17,266 bases of DNA from a bacterium (GTDB lineage: Bacteria > Planctomycetota > UBA11346). Positions 14,320-17,266 of the stretch are shown here, one piece after another. The position numbers were made by a program, and so were the translations under genes. Within the stretch, counting starts at the first letter, position 1; the number at the start of each line of letters is the position of its first letter. The DNA is taken from contig JAIFKN010000278.1 in assembly GCA_020049615.1 (NCBI GenBank), positions 1 to 17,266 of the forward strand, given 5' to 3'. The notes below the pieces were generated by a model. It was given only the letters and a program-made list of their open reading frames with translations, had not been told where the DNA came from and searched no databases.

Positions 14320-14335
14320 GTCGATGCGCTAGCCT
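14307..14335 (+). promoter_or_regulatory. Putative promoter of the second barrel gene
   Basis: TTGGCA (14307-14312), a 17-bp spacer and TAGCCT (14330-14335): the best-spaced promoter pair in the window. The -10 ends 9 nt before ATG 14345, giving a leaderless or nearly leaderless transcript. It would let the second barrel gene and the genes behind it be expressed separately from copy 1. Confidence 0.5.
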
Positions 14336-14344
14336 GCATCTACC

Positions 14345-15064
14345 ATGCCCCGCGCCCTCTGCCCCGTCCTGTTCGCGCTCGCCGCCACCCTGGGTGCCGC
14401 CGAGACCGTGGTCAACGATGTGCGCATCGGCATCGGCATGGGACCGATGCCGGACGAGCAGGAAGGCGAGTACACGGCACCGGCCGCGGTCGCCGGTAAT
14501 GCGTCCATTGCGAACTACGAGGAAACTCCCGGCTTGTCGGTGGTCGTCTCTGGCACCTACGCCAGCCTGGCCCCGGTCGGATTGCTGATGGGCGTGCAAT
14601 TGCGCAGCACCACCGGCGAAATGGCCCTGGAGTCCAGGAAGTACAGCAGCGGCACCGTGCTGACAGCCGACCAGATCGCCGCCAACAGCGGCGACAAGGT
14701 GCCCGGCATGAGCTTCAGCCAGACCGGTATCGCCGCCAACCTCGGCCTCGGCTGGGCCGTCACATCCAGCGTCCATCTCGAACTGGCCGGCATCGCTGGC
14801 GTCGATTGGACGACCTGGGACAACCTCGCCGTCGACAGCGTCAGCGTTCTCACGGTCCAGGATGGGAAGGGCGTCGGCTACACGCTCGGCGGGCGCTTCG
14901 GAGCCTATTGGACAGACCCCGAGACGAACTGGCAGTTCGGCCTCGAGGGCGAGTACACCCGCACGACCAGCGAGATCGAGACCTCCTACCTCGACGTGAC
15001 CATCGAGACCGAGCCGGTCAACGCCGGCATGTCGCTGCGCGCGGTGTTCGGCCACCGCTTCTGA
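14345..15064 (+). CDS. Exported outer-membrane beta-barrel-like protein, copy 2
   Basis: 239 residues with a signal peptide (MPRALCPVLFALAATLGAA, cleavage near 19), many short beta strands and a C-terminal ..LRAVFGHRF ending in Phe. Clear paralogue of copy 1, with the same ends and core motifs but a diverged middle (residues about 45-125), where surface loops are expected. The next gene starts 12 bp after its stop and probably shares its mRNA. Family unrecognised. Confidence 0.8.
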   Translation: MPRALCPVLFALAATLGAAETVVNDVRIGIGMGPMPDEQEGEYTAPAAVAGNASIANYEETPGLSVVVSGTYASLAPVGLLMGVQLRSTTGEMALESRKYSSGTVLTADQIAANSGDKVPGMSFSQTGIAANLGLGWAVTSSVHLELAGIAGVDWTTWDNLAVDSVSVLTVQDGKGVGYTLGGRFGAYWTDPETNWQFGLEGEYTRTTSEIETSYLDVTIETEPVNAGMSLRAVFGHRF

Positions 15065-15076
15065 AACCCGCCAGCC

Positions 15077-15613
15077 GTGGCCGGCCTGTCCCGTCCTGCG
15101 GCGTCACATGCCTTCGAGACCCGCCTGCTGCTCGGCTTCGCCGGCATCGCCGTAGTTGGCGCCCTCGCTGTTTCGCTGATCCGCCTGCGCGAGGAGGTCG
15201 TGAGCTTCGACCTGTCGACCGGCGCCATGCGCATCGACCGCTACCTCGGCGGCTTCCAATACGGTAGCGAAGCGATCGATTCCCACCTCGGCTGGATCGC
15301 GACCCTGGAACCGACGGCCCGGCCAGCCCATTGGGTCGTGCTGAGCGAGCGCCACGACGGTTCGCTGCTGCGCGGCCCGCGCTACCAGCGCCGCATCGGC
15401 CTGGTCCATCTCGACGCATGCATCCTCGCCCAGGCCATCCATGGCCGCGACCTCCCGAGCCTGCGTCAGACCATGCGCGACATCGCTGCCGCCGACAGCG
15501 ACCGCATCTGGTCCCTGCGCCAGGGCCTGCGTGAGGCCTTCGAGCGCCGACTCCAGCCTGTGGACCGCCAGCCGCCGGCCGATACCACGACGGCATGTCC
15601 GGCGACCCGCTGA
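15077..15613 (+). CDS. Membrane-anchored protein of unknown function
   Basis: 178 residues from GTG 15077; no ATG gives a better start. After about 15 residues comes one hydrophobic segment (LLLGFAGIAVVGALAVSLI, about 17-35), then a soluble domain with FDLSTGAMRIDRYLGGFQYG and a His/Arg-rich part (GPRYQRRIGLVHLDACI). The C-terminal third is helical and Arg/Gln-rich. No family is recognised. It lies 12 bp after barrel copy 2, and its last 19 bp overlap the STAS2 gene, so all three are probably co-expressed. Confidence 0.65.
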   Translation: MAGLSRPAASHAFETRLLLGFAGIAVVGALAVSLIRLREEVVSFDLSTGAMRIDRYLGGFQYGSEAIDSHLGWIATLEPTARPAHWVVLSERHDGSLLRGPRYQRRIGLVHLDACILAQAIHGRDLPSLRQTMRDIAAADSDRIWSLRQGLREAFERRLQPVDRQPPADTTTACPATR

Positions 15614-16005
15614 CCACCAAGACCTACAAGCGGAAGCTCGAGGCCTTCAACGAGGCCTCGGCCCTGGATGCGCACTGCCGCATCCAGCTGTTCGCCGTCG
15701 GTCGCCACCTGGTGCTCAAGATCGTCGGCGTGGCCAGCCGATCCGGTTACCAGGAACTGGCCAAGCAGGCGATGGACATCATCACTTCGCGCAAATCAGA
15801 TTCGCTGGTCCTCGACCTGACGCTGTGCGAGCAGCTGAGCTCCTCGCCGCTGGGCATGATCGGCCTGGTGATGATGTCGTTCAAGCAGCGCGGCGGCACC
15901 GTCAGCGTGGCGACCTCGTCCGAAGTGGTGAAGCGCTCGCTGCGCATCCTCGGCCTCGACAAGATGTGCACGTTCCACGACGATGTCGACGATCTGCTGG
16001 CCTGA
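15595..16005 (+). CDS. STAS-domain protein (STAS2), anti-sigma-factor-antagonist-like
   Basis: 136 residues. The central strand and loop SLVLDLTLCEQLSSSPLGMI (70-89), followed by a helix, GGTVSVATSS and VVKRSLRILGLDKMCTFHDD, is a STAS fold. Three serines (82-84) sit in the loop where SpoIIAA-type proteins are phosphorylated. About 25 residues precede the domain. It is distinct from STAS1 at 10833-11426: no N-terminal domain and little residue identity. No partner kinase is in view. The start overlaps the previous gene by 19 bp, implying translational coupling with the membrane protein. Confidence 0.85.
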   Translation: MSGDPLTTKTYKRKLEAFNEASALDAHCRIQLFAVGRHLVLKIVGVASRSGYQELAKQAMDIITSRKSDSLVLDLTLCEQLSSSPLGMIGLVMMSFKQRGGTVSVATSSEVVKRSLRILGLDKMCTFHDDVDDLLA

Positions 16006-16079
16006 TGGGCCAGCGGGCGTGTGTGGTTCCCACCTGGAGCCAGGTCGGCGTTTCCTTCCGTCGTCCTATCCGCGGATGC

Positions 16080-16085
16080 TAGGAC
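16080..16085 (+). promoter_or_regulatory. Putative -10 box or ribosome site (TAGGAC) of the NTF2-like gene
   Basis: TAGGAC begins 12 nt before ATG 16092. It can be read as a -10 box at the recurring spacing or, through AGGA with a 7-nt gap, as a ribosome-binding site. A small ACCTG/CAGGT hairpin precedes it near 16032-16045. Confidence 0.3.
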
Positions 16086-16091
16086 CACGGC

Positions 16092-16565
16092 ATGCATAAG
16101 CTCCTCCTGCTCCTTGCGCTCCTCTCGCTCACCGTCCTGTCCGGGCTCACTCCCCTCGGCTGCGCCGAGGAGCCGCCTCAGGAGGCCCTGCAGGGCGTCC
16201 TGACGCAGTGGAAGACGGCGTGGAATGACAAGGACGTCGCCAAGACCATCGCCGTGTACGCGCCCGACTCCAAGATGGTGGCCCGGCTGGCCAAGGAGGG
16301 CGCCAAGGAGAAGTACGTCGCCAATACCCAGAACATCAAGGATCAGCTCGGCGACATCGTCGAGATCTCGGTCGGCAAGTTCAGCGCATCCGGCAAGGCG
16401 TGGATCATGAAGGTGAAGTATGACAAGATGGGCCTGGTTCCCGGCACTTTCACCATCAGCAAGGGCAAGGACGGGACATGGATGCTGAAATCGATGTTCA
16501 TCACCGGGCAGGGCGAGCCGGAGCTGGCGGAATACAGCGATCCGAAGCCGGCGCCGGCGCCCTGA
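16092..16565 (+). CDS. Exported NTF2-like (SnoaL/DUF4440-type) protein
   Basis: 157 residues. MHKLLLLLALLSLTVLSG is a signal sequence; Cys24 in PLGCAEE could be a lipoprotein cysteine, although the preceding residues are a poor lipobox. The mature part begins with a helix containing QWKTAWNDKDVAKTIAVYAP (39-58), the typical start of the NTF2-like cone fold, then strands IVEISVGKFS, AWIMKVKYDK and DGTWMLKSMFI. Such domains bind small ligands or act as small enzymes; nothing shows a specific activity. The tail ends in a PKPAPAP stretch. Confidence 0.75.
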   Translation: MHKLLLLLALLSLTVLSGLTPLGCAEEPPQEALQGVLTQWKTAWNDKDVAKTIAVYAPDSKMVARLAKEGAKEKYVANTQNIKDQLGDIVEISVGKFSASGKAWIMKVKYDKMGLVPGTFTISKGKDGTWMLKSMFITGQGEPELAEYSDPKPAPAP

Positions 16566-16581
16566 TCGGCCGACTCTACGG

Positions 16582-17109
16582 CTAATAGCGGAAGTTGACC
16601 ACTGCCCCTCGCGGAGCGGACGGCGCGCCGATCAGCCCGCGACGATCGTAGGCGACCATCGGCTTGGCGCCCATCGCCTCGCCGAGCACATCGCGGATCA
16701 TCGCCAGCCCCTGGCGGGTGACCACCAGGTTGCGCTCCGACTGGCGGCCGAGGCGCTGGCATACCTGCACCACCTCCTGGCGCAGACGTTCCAGTTCGCT
16801 GCGTATCGCCGCCGGGGCGAGGGCGAGCACCTTGCTCAAGGTGACCTCGCCGTCGAGATGGAGAACGGTTGCGAGGGCCTGGGCGAGGCGGGCGCGGATG
16901 CTGCCGAGGCGGGCGGCCTCGCGGGCCGGTTCATCCTGCTGGGCGACCAGGGCGGCCACGCCCTTGGCGTCGCCGGACATCAGCTTCGGCGACATCTGCT
17001 CGGCGATGACCAGGAGCTTCCTCTGTACCACCAGCTCGTTCTCGAGGTGCTTGCGCAACTGGTCGAGCAGGGTGGCGACGGCGGCGGGATTGGGCGGGGT
17101 CATGCCCAT
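16582..17109 (-). CDS. FlgN-like flagellar export chaperone
   Basis: 175 residues from ATG 17109-17107 (a second ATG two codons later, 17103, is as good). The protein is almost wholly helical and coiled-coil-like: LLDQLRKHLENELVVQRKLL near the start, GDAKGVAALVAQQDE in the middle, then RLGRQSERNLVVTRQGLAMI and a C-terminal YDRRGLIG. The N-terminal paired helices and the C-terminal 'ERN....' helix followed by a YDxxG motif match FlgN chaperones, which hold hook-associated proteins FlgK and FlgL before export. The frame is open 38 codons further upstream, but that part translates a palindromic repeat and is basic and low-complexity. No other flagellar gene is in the window. Confidence 0.7.
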   Translation of the reverse strand: MGMTPPNPAAVATLLDQLRKHLENELVVQRKLLVIAEQMSPKLMSGDAKGVAALVAQQDEPAREAARLGSIRARLAQALATVLHLDGEVTLSKVLALAPAAIRSELERLRQEVVQVCQRLGRQSERNLVVTRQGLAMIRDVLGEAMGAKPMVAYDRRGLIGAPSAPRGAVVNFRY

Positions 17110-17135
17110 GGAACGCGCACGGCGTGCCAGCTGCT

Positions 17136-17167
17136 CAGGGGCTCTGCCCCTGCGGCCCCGACGGGCC
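17136..17167. repeat. Double-hairpin repeat, second copy
   Basis: CAGGGGC-TCT-GCCCCTG (17136-17152) followed by GGCCC-CGAC-GGGCC (17154-17167), the same order as at 11887-11925. It lies upstream of the FlgN-like start. The rest of 17110-17266 shows no gene I can support. Confidence 0.6.
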
Positions 17168-17266
17168 TGTCCCCGCTGCCTGGTAAGAGGCAAATCGTCG
17201 CCGCTGGCCTTCCTGGTAGGCATACCTGGAAGGATGACCAGGGTGGCACTCGCTGACGGAGAGCAC

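Noticed and set aside
12819..14339. Reverse open frame spanning the zwf start and the first barrel gene
   Set aside because: Overlaps zwf in another frame and is antisense to the barrel gene, which has a signal peptide and a paralogue next to it.
16858..17256. Forward open frame of 132 codons at the right edge
   Set aside because: Antisense to the FlgN-like gene and across the palindromic repeat; no protein features.

Overview
The window is very GC-rich bacterial DNA, densely coded on both strands, with mostly short intergenic gaps. The cell it suggests is Gram-negative (two signal-peptide beta-barrel candidates ending in Phe, one probable lipoprotein) and probably flagellated (a FlgN-like chaperone gene at the right edge). 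Shine-Dalgarno sequences are scarce, and many genes carry a TA-containing -10-like box 11 to 15 nt before the start codon, as in organisms with many leaderless mRNAs. The mix of von Willebrand/DUF3520 lipoprotein, STAS proteins, GH38 enzyme and lineage-specific unknowns suggests the PVC/Planctomycetota-like part of the tree. That placement is inference only; no marker gene here settles it.

Layout. 1-74 (-): first 24 codons of a gene running off the left edge. 152-2094 (-): a galactose-mutarotase-like protein, a GyrI-like effector-binding protein and a single-pass membrane protein, closely packed, the last two with a 4-nt ATGA overlap. 2233-4444 (-): a TetR regulator overlapping by 4 nt a vWA/DUF3520 lipoprotein gene that is broken by a frameshifting deletion; a perfect 20-bp palindrome lies over the putative tetR promoter. 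4549-7317 (-): a GH38 alpha-mannosidase-like enzyme, divergent from an AraC-family regulator (7362-8237, +). 8203-8736 (-): a secreted SNase-like nuclease, convergent with araC and divergent from a secreted trypsin-like protease (8843-9772, +). 9842-10831 (+): trpS. 10833-11426 (-): a STAS protein with an unassigned N-terminal half. 11599-11840 (-): tRNA-Gly(CCC) and tRNA-Pro(CGG), flanked by hairpin-rich intergenic DNA. 12046-13461 (-): zwf. 13554-16005 (+): two tandem paralogous barrel proteins, a membrane-anchored orphan and a second STAS protein. 16092-16565 (+): an exported NTF2-like protein. 16582-17109 (-): a FlgN-like chaperone.

How they may work together. AraC and the GH38 enzyme share a 44-bp divergent promoter region, and the mutarotase-like gene is on the same side, so a local glycan-use theme is plausible. 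TetR probably represses itself and the vWA lipoprotein. The barrel pair, the membrane orphan and STAS2 look like one locus joined by short gaps and an overlap, function unknown. trpS, zwf and the tRNAs are housekeeping.

No CRISPR array, transposase, prophage or clear defence system was found. The most interesting signals are the recurring start-proximal -10 boxes, the TetR palindrome, the deletion in the vWA gene, the tandem barrel/STAS locus and two families of small dispersed repeats.
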